Shown piece after piece: positions 1-9,335 of a stretch of DNA of 64,000 nt (positions within the stretch are counted from its first letter, which is position 1; every line of letters starts with the position of its first letter). Origin of the DNA: Ostrinia nubilalis (taxonomy: Eukaryota > Arthropoda > Insecta > Lepidoptera > Crambidae); contig NC_087100.1 in the NCBI RefSeq assembly GCF_963855985.1, positions 903,001 through 967,000 of the forward strand. The letters run 5' to 3'. The notes beneath the pieces were generated by a model. The model did no database searches and was not told the origin of the DNA. It saw only the letters and a list, made by a program, of their open reading frames with translations. The position numbers and the translations under genes were made by a program.

Positions 1-122
1 AATAAAAGGTGCACGTCTCTCGAGGGCCTGACTATATGTTATCCGAGTTTCCAAAAAAGTGGGAGGTAGAATATGATGAGATATTGTTTCTTTGTACTTA
101 GATACCATATTTTCGAAAACTA

Positions 123-641
123 CACTCAACATCAAATAAATCGCACCTTCCGCGACGCGAACTTTAAAGATTTTCTTCTGACACAATCATGGTGCCCCAA
201 CAATATTGGTGTTATTTGAAAGCCCAATAAATATCCTTAAAGAAAAACACATTTAATTTCTAAATAAATGATTAACATATACCATAAATGTGACTTGAAA
301 AGAGACCTCACTTTGGGCTCACCTTTGGGATCAATTAGACCAATTTTTATGGTTATAAAACCAAATAATGATCTCACGTGTCCTCTTTAACAGATGTATA
401 GCGATTAATCCCAACTTAACAGGTTTATAGCCATAAAAGTTGGCTCAAGCGTATATACCTATTTTTTAAAGAAGTGACTCTGGACCCTTCTAAAGACACA
501 TTTTTGGGGTAAAAACCTTTCCTTTAATGAAATGAAGTTTAGAACTAGGCTTTCAAATGGTACCAATGTTGGTGGGAAGTGGGGATGCATACTTTTCAAA
601 AGTGCTTGTTACGGGAGGTGCGATTTATTTGATGCCGAGTG
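123..641. mobile_element. Foldback MITE-like element with TA flanks
   Basis: The two ends are inverted repeats sharing CACTC, then ATCAAATAAATCGCACCT and CCG. Similarity continues inward, for example around ATTTGAAAGCC on each side, so the arms are roughly 150-200 bp and diverged. The element is bounded by TA on both sides, as expected for Tc1/mariner-type MITEs. No reading frame of interest is inside. The superfamily is inferred from the TA dinucleotides only. Confidence 0.6.
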
Positions 642-1816
642 TATATTGATATTTGTGAGCAATTCAATGATTTCATTTCATTGAAACCGCAGTATGTGTC
701 ATCAAAATTATATTATTATTCTGCGCTAGCCCAACCTGACATTTTAACCTTTTATGCCATAGTGTATTCAATATACTAAAATTACTTATCATATTTGCGT
801 TCCGTTCGTGGAACATTCTGTTTTTATTAATAACACGTACGCAACATTCGTATAGATACTAATTACGTATTCAGACAAAATGACCTATAACTTGGCAGTT
901 ATTGTGATTCGAGTTTACCACCGTTACACAAGTGCTGGTGGACTAGGGATGACAGTATCAGTAATTATTTTAAATACCGATATTTAGCGGTTCATATTAA
1001 GTTGGTAATGAGTGTAAGTCTGTTTCAGTTTCTATCTATTGAGTTTGAATAACGATTATTAATACGCCTAGATCTACTTGATTTTAAAAGATGAATTTTA
1101 TTTGCCTTATAATACAAGTATAAAATAATATTAAAAAAAAAACAACGTCCATAATCTGAATCTGATCCTGAATATTTTTAAATTTCGTCACCATTAGCTT
1201 ACCTTGCCAACACGTGTTAAGCGCAGTACCTATGCTGTTCTTTGCTATCTCTTCCACCTACTTGACATTAATTACACTTAAATTACAAAAATATCGATCT
1301 TTTGAAAGTACCTATTCTTATCTAAACGATTAATATTTTCAAAAACCGGTATCCCATCACTAGCTCGAGCGCTACGTTGCCGTACGCGGATACTGCAAGA
1401 CTGGATGTGAAAAACATATCCTGGTCGAAATTTGCACTGAAACCGCTCGCGAGTTTATTGGTTTCCTTCTAAAATGCTAATACCACGTTTCCTTACAGGA
1501 GATATAAAAACCTACAACTTACTAAGGGGGTAAGAAGTATTAGTTTTATGCAGAGGATTATTTTGAAACAAAAACCTTACTCTACATTTACTCTCCAGTA
1601 CAAAGAGCTAGTGCAGATGACGCGTTTTTACTCGTGTGTTTCGAACCGCGCGATATTTAAGAATAACAAGCAGTCGTGTCGTGCGTTTAGCCTATGAAAA
1701 CGAAACGTGCGAGTAAAAACCATATGGCCCAACCCAAATAGTGCACAGCTTAATCTCCAAAAACCAATGAGCTATAGGAATAGTAAGCAACATAATTATA
1801 GGTTGTAAAGTCTGGC
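642..1816. other. Gene-free stretch
   Basis: No coding frame is supported. The end-like motif TACTAAGGGGGTAAGAAG near 1518-1535 resembles one end of the MITE at 32451-32568 and is probably a degraded relative. Motifs resembling hAT ends (CTAGGGATG near 945, CATCACTAG near 1356) do not form a convincing pair. Confidence 0.5.
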
Positions 1817-1875
1817 TAGCGACACACGACAAACAGGTAAAGTGATGGACTTTACCTGTTTGTCGTGTGTCGCTA
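1817..1875. repeat. Perfect 27-bp hairpin, 5-nt loop
   Basis: Positions 1817-1843 are the exact reverse complement of 1849-1875, with the 5-nt loop GATGG. Pairing stops abruptly at 1816/1876. The arms are GC-balanced and contain ACAAACAGGTAAAG. It is too short for a normal MITE and has an unusually tight loop. It may be a recent foldback duplication or a small-RNA-type hairpin. Confidence 0.85.
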
Positions 1876-1904
1876 TAATAACAATTGAGGTATGTTAGCC
1901 AGTT

Positions 1905-2015
1905 CTTCTATGATTGAGGATTGCAGCTGAAGCTCGCTTCCACCTTTAGCCTGATCACCACTTTCCAGGTGAGATGCAGGCCAAGAGCATCCCGTTGTAG
2001 ATAAAAAGAAAATAT
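1905..2015 (-). repeat. Dispersed lepidopteran repeat, copy 1
   Basis: This segment shares CAGGTGAGATGCAGGCCAAG and the following CGTTGTRGATAAAAA with 63180-63255, in the same orientation. It is an interspersed repeat, but the parent family is not identified. Strand is arbitrary. Confidence 0.55.
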
Positions 2016-2413
2016 ACATTACCAACTTAATGTATTGTCTATTGAGCTAACTTCTACTTATAAAAAATTTGCATTCGCATTTTTGAGTGCTATGACCGCT
2101 TGCGCACTTAGTAGCATGTGTAAGAACACGTGCTTACCGATCAAAGTCTGTTTCCTCTTGCTAATAGTTAAATTAATAAATAAAACAGGTGTTTAGCTTA
2201 TAACCTCGCCTCACAACCAGAGGTTAAGTTAAAAGATCACACTATTGTTGAAACGACCTAACACGGGGTCACCGATGTTGGAACGAGTTCCACTGTTGGG
2301 GTATGTCCTTCGTGTGTGTGTAGAGAAGACTTGTGTAGGGGGGTGGATGAGAATGCGAAGTCGACTTTTGACAGTACCAATTTATTTCACTATTAGGTTA
2401 CTTTGAGGTTAAA

Positions 2414-2647
2414 GCCTTGATCACATCTACCGAGTGGACGGGCAAGACAGTAAAATGATACTAGACCGAGAGAGTTGGGTGATCCGTCGAGTATCTGTCT
2501 CGCCCACAGAGCATGGAATCGACGATTCCATGCTCTGTGGTCTCGCCAAAAATCTCGGTCGAGCGCACTCGGCCTAATGTTTATACACACCGAGAACTCG
2601 GCCGAGAGCACTGTCTCGCCCGTTTACTCGGTACGTGTGATCAAGGC
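2414..2647. mobile_element. Foldback MITE with central hairpin
   Basis: The outer ends GCCTTGATCACA / TGTGATCAAGGC are inverted repeats that remain similar for about 38 bp through the CGAGT and GGGC stretches. In the exact centre is an 18-bp perfect hairpin (2504-2521 against 2523-2540) with a one-base loop. The whole 234 bp could fold back on itself. No convincing target duplication was seen. The short reading frames inside are products of the symmetry, not genes. Confidence 0.75.
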
Positions 2648-3497
2648 ATAAGTACGTGTTCACTCTACACTGTCTACGACGTATTCTCTAAATCTCTATT
2701 TTTTCTGTAATATTCGTTTTTTGTACATGTGTTCAGTGCTTAGGTGATTGGTATCACATCTAGCGTATGTACCTCTTCGTGAAGATGCGCTGTGTCGCCG
2801 GGTCAAGGCGCACCGCTCGGCTGCATTACCTATTAGGTACTCTCCGTACGGCCTATGAAAATATATAATAATTCACTTTTAGCCCACTCTGCCGTGCAAT
2901 AGGTTGGCGATTCGTTTAGGTTATTACTATTTTAACCCCTCCTTGGTTATGTGTAAGGCGAAGACGTTATGTTTCAGTTTGGAGAATTTTAGGGAAGAGT
3001 TTGATTTAGGAGTATCAGGCTCTGCTAACAAGGTGGGGATGAAATCATGCTGATTAAGATTTCATGCTTTGAGTTTGTTTTATGTCTGATCTTAAAGATT
3101 CCTTCATAGTTTTTTCGATTAGGTTTTATTTATGCCAACTTTACGAGTAACTGAGTACACGACGTAAATATAGGCTTGAATCATCACACTGAGTTTGAAT
3201 CTAGTTTCGTGCTTTGTCTTATACCCCCTTATGCACCCTAGTTGAACTCTGGCTTAAATTGTCATTTTAATCCAGGATTTATCCTAGGCGTAACTTTTTA
3301 TTAATAAGTGCTAGTGTTTTAATTGGTTTTGGGTAATACCTTACCTCTACATATATTCGAATTTTTGTGCCCGTGTAGATTTCTAATTGTCAAAGATGTA
3401 GCACACCAGGTAGGTATAACATCTTCATGACAAAGTTTGATACAAGTGGATGTTGTTTTGTTTTTCTTTGAAAGTTACATAGGTACAATGTTATTGT
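2648..3497. other. Gene-free stretch
   Basis: AT-rich sequence between two mobile elements. I see no coding frame, RNA gene or clear repeat in it. Confidence 0.5.
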
Positions 3498-3993
3498 GGT
3501 GTCGTCGCGTCTTTCCGTTCTATACATGGCCAGAACGCACCCATAGGAAACTGCTCGTGTATATTTCGGAGTGCCTGTTTGTAAATCTGTGACTCCAAAC
3601 TATACACGAATTTTGCGTACTGATCGTGTATAGTTTGGAGGAGCTTAGTAAAAAAAGTCATCTCCAAACTATACTCGATTAGTTTCTACTACACCACTTA
3701 CACTTGACTAGAGTGTGTTTAGTTGATATTGATTTAGTAAAATTCAGTAAAATATGGAACTATATTTAAAATTACATTTATTTGATATTATTACATAAAA
3801 TATTATTATTTTACTGAATCTATAATAAATCTAGATTTTTAAAACTATTGTAAGTGGTTTTTGAAATTAAATTGATTAGGTAGATTTCAAATTAAATAAC
3901 AATTTAATTAATATGAGAGAGAGTGAGAGAAGAAAGTTCAACGCGCATTAAATACAATATTATGCGAGACTTTAAATGCTAGGTTTGTATTGT

Positions 3994-4248
3994 CGGCCGT
4001 TTGGTGTAGTGGTTCGAAGTGGTAGCGGGTTCGATTCCCGCACAGTACAAACATTTGTGTGCATGAACATATTTGTTTGTATTGGACTGGGTGTTTTCTA
4101 TGTATAATAAGTATGTATTTACAAAAAAAAGTATTTAATTATGTTTATATCCGTTGTCTAGTACCCATAGTACAAGCTTTGCTTAGTTTGGGACTAGAAG
4201 CGCAGTGTAAAATGTCTAAGGATATTTATTTATTTTATTTATTAACTT
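3994..4248 (+). mobile_element. tRNA-derived SINE, copy 1
   Basis: The head shows A-box-like TGGTGTAGTGGTTCGAA and B-box GGTTCGATTCC, the two parts of a Pol III internal promoter. A long conserved body follows, containing CAAGCTTTGCTTAGTTTGGG, and the tail is TTTATTTATTTTATTTATT. The head is shorter than that of the copy at 58291-58527, so part of the tRNA region is deleted. The body matches the copies at 22071 and 58291. It sits inside the transposon at 3507-5002. Confidence 0.85.
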
Positions 4249-4500
4249 TTATCTCAAGAACATTTATGTACAATTTAATGCTGTTGAAACATTGTTAAAC
4301 AAATAAAATAAAAATAAATAAAATAAACAAAATCATTTTGACATATTTCCATACCTACAATTGGTGAAATTTAATATCAGCCCCAAAACAAATATCTTTT
4401 CTATGGCAGAATAAGAAACACCAAAAAATTCTTTATCAAAACAATGACACGTGTCGAAAGATGATTCAATGTTTAAAGTAGACACGCAGCTGTGAATTAA

Positions 4501-4702
4501 TCTATCTATATAAATAAAAATGAATTGATGTTCGTTAGTCTGATTAAAACTCGAGAACGGCTGGGCCGATTGAGCTGATTTTGGTTTTAAAATGTTTGTC
4601 GTAGTCCAGGGTAGGTCTAAACGGTGAGCAAATACGCGCGCGATATTGTTTTTCTGTAATAGACAAAATTCCACGCGAGCGAAGCCGCGGGCGGAAAGCT
4701 AG
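4501..4702 (+). mobile_element. Non-autonomous Helitron
   Basis: The element begins TCTATCTATATAAA and ends GGCGGAAAGCTAG. It is inserted exactly between A (4500) and T (4703), the host site Helitrons use, with no target duplication. A GC-rich hairpin-capable stretch (AAGCCGCGGGCGG) lies just before the CTAG end. The internal CTCGAGAACGGCTGGGCCGA is typical of lepidopteran Helitrons. The last 25 bp match the copy ending at 51272. Confidence 0.9.
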
Positions 4703-5011
4703 TATGTAATAGAAAGAGAGGTCAATAAGTCAAAATGACTAGCATGCAACTACTCGCGTATAAATTGTAATCACGCACTTATTACAATACATACATGATT
4801 TAGTCCGTATGCGTACTGGCGATGTATATTTTGGAGGAAGATAATTGACCTAAGTCACTACAAAGTATACGCGAGCAGTACGCAGCGTATGCGTACTGGT
4901 CGTGTATAGTTTGGAGGAGCTTAGTAAAAAAAGTCATATCCAAACTATACTCGATTAGTTTCACACCCTTGCGTTCTGGCTATGTATAGAATGGAAAGAC
5001 GCGGTGTCGTC

Positions 5012-5557
5012 CTTTGCACCTCATTTCAAAAACACCGTATTTATTGACAGTTAGTAGCATTCGTATAATACTCCAAACCCAGTGCACACTTGTCATTGTT
5101 GTTTTTGCGAGGGATCAATAGGTCGGATCTCAGTGGCATGTACACAATGCTACGTAGAAAAAATGTTGGAATCAGTTGCTCGTCAATGTCACCTTTAATG
5201 CGTTTAAGAGTATTGTAAATGTATAAGTATAAATGTATACGGTTTTTATTTAGCTATTTCTTGCGGCTATGCTCTTGGAGTTGAATCTTAAAAGTCTATT
5301 TATATAACAATTTTTCTTTCTCTCTATTTTATATACCTTCTTACACGATAAAAATGTATTGTGCCAATAAGGTAATAAATAAGTATGGTGTATACTGTGT
5401 AGTTGAAATTTCTACTTAACCTCAGAATTGGAATTTTTAATAAAAGAAGGAAGTTGACCCTAAAGCTAAGCAGTTTGTAACAGCAATATGCAGTGAACTA
5501 ATAAACTATTTCAGGCTAATGCAGATTGAGACTCGAGCTGTTCTGTTCAGTTTACAT
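5012..5557. other. Gene-free stretch
   Basis: AT-rich sequence between two DNA transposons. Nothing coding or repetitive is recognised. Confidence 0.45.
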
Positions 5558-5750
5558 CAGGGGTAGCCAAACTTTTGACCTGTAAGGTCTACTTATGTTC
5601 GAAAATATTTCTTGCGGTCGACTGCAAGGCACAGTTTAGATGAGTGAAATAAAACATTTTCATTTTCAATCATTCTGTTCAGTTTATTTAACTCTCGCGG
5701 GCTACCAAAATTGTCTTCGCTGTACCGGTAGACCGCGTTGGCCATCACTG
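5558..5750. mobile_element. hAT-type MITE with 8-bp target duplication
   Basis: The left end CAGGGGTAGCCAAAC and the right end GTTGGCCATCACTG are imperfect inverted repeats of the hAT kind. They are flanked by identical 8-bp copies of GTTTACAT (5550-5557 and 5751-5758). At 193 bp it cannot encode a transposase, so it depends on an autonomous relative. It lies just beyond the probable 3' end of the nuclear receptor gene. Confidence 0.88.
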
Positions 5751-5989
5751 GTTTACATGATGGAAAATAATATGTTATACAATTTTATATTAATCTACTG
5801 TTATTTTCGCAATACGGGTGTTTCGCCCTTTGGATTACCTTTTATGAATTTATCTGTCGACTAATCTTCTTTTAGTTTCACAAGTCTTGGATAGAATTTA
5901 GACAATCTGGATAGATTCCAGTTAAAGTAAGATAAGGTTTCTAAATAAAAAGGTAAAATAAAACCAAGTAAGTTCGAGTGCACGAATAG

Positions 5990-6878
5990 TTTATTTTGTA
6001 CGTTTTCCTGGAATGCGTTCAATACAAACAACTCATCTACGTAGTGTAAAACAATCTAGCTACGATACATTATATACACAACTGAGCCACACAAAGTATA
6101 ACATGAGTATGTATGTTTATCCGTGACTAATTTCACTATACTTGAGTACAATGTCACTCGACACATCTGAAGGTTGAGCAATTTCATAGGAATGCTTGTA
6201 GAGTATAGAGTATATTACTTCATTATTATACAGCCAGATTAAACAACATCTCGAGCTTGAACTAACTTAAGAATAACTGCCGAGATGCCCTTCAATCTGA
6301 CTGTACACAGCCACTAGGGAATGTATTTGAAACTAAAATTAAGTACAAAACAGTCAAAATCCAAGAGATAATTAAACTTACAGAAATAAAAGGTCTAACG
6401 AAGCGACAGCTCACAATGCACTCGACATAAAACGATTTAAATCCACAAACAACACTTCAATCGAAAATTCTACTAAATGAAATAAATTATATTCAAATTA
6501 ATACAAAACATAAGGGAATTTAGTCGAAATGGAATGTTGCAACACCCGGCTGGTTCCATCATCGAAAAAACCGCTAACTAATATTAACCTAGCACTTACA
6601 TTAGACAAAATAATTTATTATTTACATTCGATTTGTACATAATCGTAAACCGGGCTTCAAGTACCATTAACATTTAACTAAACGCTACTTAAGTTACGTA
6701 TTTGGATAGACTCTTTCAAGCGATAACAATTCACTAAACAATTTCGGGATAATCCTTTCGATCGTCCTACTTATTTTTAAAATCACAATCCGATTTACTG
6801 GCCTTAATAAATTCACTGTTCATTTTGTTTAAAGTACATTGTTTATAATAACGGCACTAGGGGGCGTCTGGTGTGACG
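5990..6878 (-). other. Probable 3' UTR of the knirps-family gene
   Basis: This stretch follows the receptor stop codon on the minus strand and is free of recognisable repeats, unlike the sequence beyond it. Minus-strand AATAAA signals occur at 6614-6619 and 5990-5995, either of which could end the message. Two Pumilio-type octamers are present on the minus strand: TGTAAATA (6619-6626) and TGTATATA (6071-6078). The extent is inferred; no transcript evidence is available. Confidence 0.55.
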
Positions 6879-7916
6879 TCAGACTTTGGTAGTGAGGTCC
6901 AACGGGTGGAGTTTGATTCGCTTAATTTGGGAATAAGAGACGTCTTCTTCCTCGCTGGCGGAGCCCGCCGCGCTGCCCGATTCGGCATCGTCGTTATCTG
7001 GAGTGATGATCTCACTGTCATCGGATCTCCGTCTGGCCGAACTGGATCTACCGTCAGATTTCACCGACAAGTCCATCGGATTCTCTTGTAAGGGCGATTC
7101 TGAGGTTCTCCTCTCAGCGGGAGGCGTGGGCACAAACTCCGCTTCAGATATCACGTCCTCCTGCGGCGTCGGTGGTTGCGAGGACCTCTGCTGTTTCAGA
7201 ATTTCATCTAAGAAGAATCGCTTTGACGAGTCGGCATTATGGTCGTCGATTCTGACGTCGTTGTTGTTTTCCGCAGCTTGTCTTAACGCCGCGTGGTCGA
7301 GCAGATGCCGAGAGTATATCGGGTGGAAGCCGGGCGGGAACAGCAACGGATGGTTCGTGGCGAACGGGCTGAAGGGCGGGGGCGGTAAGAACGGCGAGTG
7401 TGGGAAGTGGGGCAAGCTGATGTTGGCTAAGGGGAGCGGGACGTACGTGTCCCTCGGCGGCGTGAGGGGTCTGTCAGGCGGTCTGGATTGGGTGAGTTTG
7501 CTCTTCTCGTCTAGTTTGGGGGAGGAGCCGCTGCGGTGTGAGTCTGGGGAGCCAGAGCAGGGGGGCTTGTAGTCATCGAGGCCTAGTAGTGCGAGTTCTT
7601 CTTTCGTGCGTGGTCTGGCTAGCCCGGGGAAGAGATGTGGGGGGAAGGGTGGCGCTAGCGAGTGAGGAGACGGGGGAACTCTTGGAGGCGACCGCGATTG
7701 GGCGGCTTGTTGTTGCTCTTGAAGAAGGCAGTGGATCTTGAACCAGTTGGAGCGGCGGCCGTACCTGCTGCCGGACTTGGACATGCCCACCATGAGGCAC
7801 TTGCGCAGGCGGCAGGCCTTGCACGCGGTGCGGTTCTTCTTGTTGATGACGCACTCGCCGTTGTTCTTGCATTCCGTTATCGAGTTCAGGTTGTTGTATG
7901 AGCGCCCGAAGAACGA
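6879..7916 (-). CDS. knrl: knirps/knrl/eagle-family nuclear receptor, exon 2 (C-terminal)
   Basis: This exon encodes residues 27-371 of an orphan nuclear receptor that acts as a DNA-binding transcriptional regulator in the nucleus. It opens with SFFGRSYNN, directly continuing zinc finger 1 from 26521-26598. Zinc finger 2 has cysteines at 42, 48, 58 and 61 (CKNNGEC...CKACRLRKC). The family-specific extension [19 protein letters not shown] follows at about 75-93. The rest is low-complexity, Pro/His-rich and then Ser/acidic, with no ligand-binding domain, as usual for NR0A receptors. PMDLS (residues 306-310) and a C-terminal PLDLT are CtBP co-repressor-type motifs. The exon is preceded by a strong acceptor, TTTCTTCTTTCCAG, so the in-frame ATG farther upstream (7991) is intronic. 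Orthology to knirps, knrl or eagle individually is not resolved; the symbol marks the family. Confidence 0.95.
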   Translation of the reverse strand, partial: SFFGRSYNNLNSITECKNNGECVINKKNRTACKACRLRKCLMVGMSKSGSRYGRRSNWFKIHCLLQEQQQAAQSRSPPRVPPSPHSLAPPFPPHLFPGLARPRTKEELALLGLDDYKPPCSGSPDSHRSGSSPKLDEKSKLTQSRPPDRPLTPPRDTYVPLPLANISLPHFPHSPFLPPPPFSPFATNHPLLFPPGFHPIYSRHLLDHAALRQAAENNNDVRIDDHNADSSKRFFLDEILKQQRSSQPPTPQEDVISEAEFVPTPPAERRTSESPLQENPMDLSVKSDGRSSSARRRSDDSEIITPDNDDAESGSAAGSASEEEDVSYSQIKRIKLHPLDLTTKV

Positions 7917-8984
7917 CTGGAAAGAAGAAAAATACATGTTAATACAATTTGATAAATAATCAACTATAATGAATGAAAATGTAGTAAACAAAACAAAGGT
8001 AGATTGTGTAGTTTTGCAATATTGTTCTTAATGCTTTTGATTGTTTGATTCTGAGCTTAATTATGAAAGTGCGGTTACTAAACCTCGTAACTAATATCGC
8101 GAGCTTGTTTCGCTTAAAAACAAACGGCAGACTGTAAATCTATGCCGTAATTAATTGCATACAATCATGTTCATTGCGGTAACCTGTAATTCGTAGTCAG
8201 TGTTCGCCATTTTATTGTTTGATAATAATATAGGTCCGTCTGTTCAGACAAAGTGATAATTGCGCGTTAACGTAAACGATTGCATGAAATTCAATTAGTC
8301 CATAATTAAATAGCTTTATGTCTTCATTATTATAGTTGCTTGCATTCCAGTAGCCCGGTCATTTATGTTAATTGCTATTATCTACTTCATCGCGATTGTT
8401 TTATGTTCAAACGGTACATTTAAGGGATAACTAAATGGCAATTATAATTGGAATGTAGGCGCTTTAATAAGTAAAACGATCTAGTTATCTCATTGAATGT
8501 ATTTGTTGTTAATGAAGCGAGATGTGTACTTATTGCAGAAACATGTTTCAGTGGATTACTTTAGTAAATAGTTCTATTATTAGAAACAACATAGTTTTCG
8601 GTTTTAACGGATTCTTTCTTGTAATTACATTTGTACCAATGAAATAAACAGCTATATTTATTTGTTACAAATTATGTTTAAACCTTATTATTTTTGCCTG
8701 TTAGTTTACACGCAATTAGTTTACATGTAACGTCCAATTACGGCCAGCACTTGAAGTTTTCACTATCAGAACTACAAATTGACCTAAAGCGGTGTTTACA
8801 CGATCTAGTAGCGCCAACTCGAGCGGATAGCGCCGATAGCGAAACGATAGCGTCATTTCCGGCGACCTGACCGCGCGGTTCTGGTCTGGTAGATGCGAAG
8901 ACGGATCGTAGCTAAAATAGAGCGATCAGACCCTTTAGTTAGACAAAGGAACATTTGTGACAGATTACATTTTGCCACTTTAGC

Positions 8985-9052
8985 GTATTCTTCTTCTTCC
9001 TCGGTCCCTCACTGGTGAGGATCGCGACCACAGATAGTGTTCCTTCACAGAC
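8985..9052 (-). repeat. LINE-like fragment
   Basis: The minus strand contains CTGTGGTCGCGATCCTCACC and GAGGGACCGAGGAAGAAGAA, sequence I associate with 3' parts of dispersed lepidopteran LINEs. No second copy exists in this window, so the call rests on recognition only. Confidence 0.3.
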
Positions 9053-9249
9053 TTTAGCGTATAGTGGAGTAGAAAAACCTCTGCACAAAAAAGTTGTGAA
9101 GTGACTTCGTGGTTCTGTCACGTGTGTTACTTTGGCTATGAGGGTAGAGGAATCGATGAATAAAATCTTAATGTTTTAGTTCCAAAACGAATGTTACAAT
9201 TACATAGGTAAAAGCGACGGTTTAAATTTTAATCTCTACCAATATTAAC

Positions 9250-9335
9250 TTGGTTGGGTTTTTATTGGCGGTCAAGCTGTAGATCCTGGCTGCACAGGAG
9301 TTGCAGCGGTGGGAACGCGAGGTGGGATAGTCCCG
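9250..9335 (-). mobile_element. Short retroposed fragment with 13-bp target duplication
   Basis: An 86-bp segment is flanked by identical 13-bp copies TACCAATATTAAC (9237-9249 and 9336-9348), the signature of LINE-mediated retroposition. On the minus strand its 3' end reads CGCCAATAAAAACCCAACC, including AATAAA. Related copies occur at 37849-37925 and 41830-41889, sharing CACAGGAGTTGCAGCGGTGG on the plus strand. It is probably a severely 5'-truncated LINE 3' end. Confidence 0.75.

Larger units (their letters stand above)
3507..5002. mobile_element. 1.5 kb DNA transposon with 9-bp target duplication
   Basis: Terminal inverted repeats of about 32 bp (left 3507-3538, starting GCGTCTTTCC; right ending GGAAAGACGC) differ at a couple of sites. 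They are flanked by the 9-bp duplication GGTGTCGTC (3498-3506 and 5003-5011). Inside each end are copies of TCGTGTATAGTTTGGAG in alternating orientation (3555, 3593, 3624, 3662, 4819, 4900, 4939). A 71-bp direct repeat, 3615-3685 and 4891-4961, has two differences. There is no transposase frame, so it is non-autonomous. A duplication of 8-9 bp suits hAT, P or Mutator-type families; I cannot choose between them. A SINE and a Helitron have landed inside it. Confidence 0.85.

Noticed and set aside
957..1364. Possible hAT element with CTAGGGATG and CATCACTAG ends
   Set aside because: The ends match poorly beyond a few bases and no 8-bp duplication is present.
4333..4674. 113-aa minus-strand frame
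   Set aside because: Most of it lies in a Helitron and SINE-flanking sequence; no domain is recognised.
7003..7572. 189-aa plus-strand frame
   Set aside because: It is the antisense shadow of the GC-rich receptor exon on the minus strand; no independent domain is visible.
7917..7991. Upstream ATG extending the receptor exon N-terminus
   Set aside because: A strong 3' splice site precedes Ser27, and the true N-terminus with zinc finger 1 is encoded at 26521-26598.
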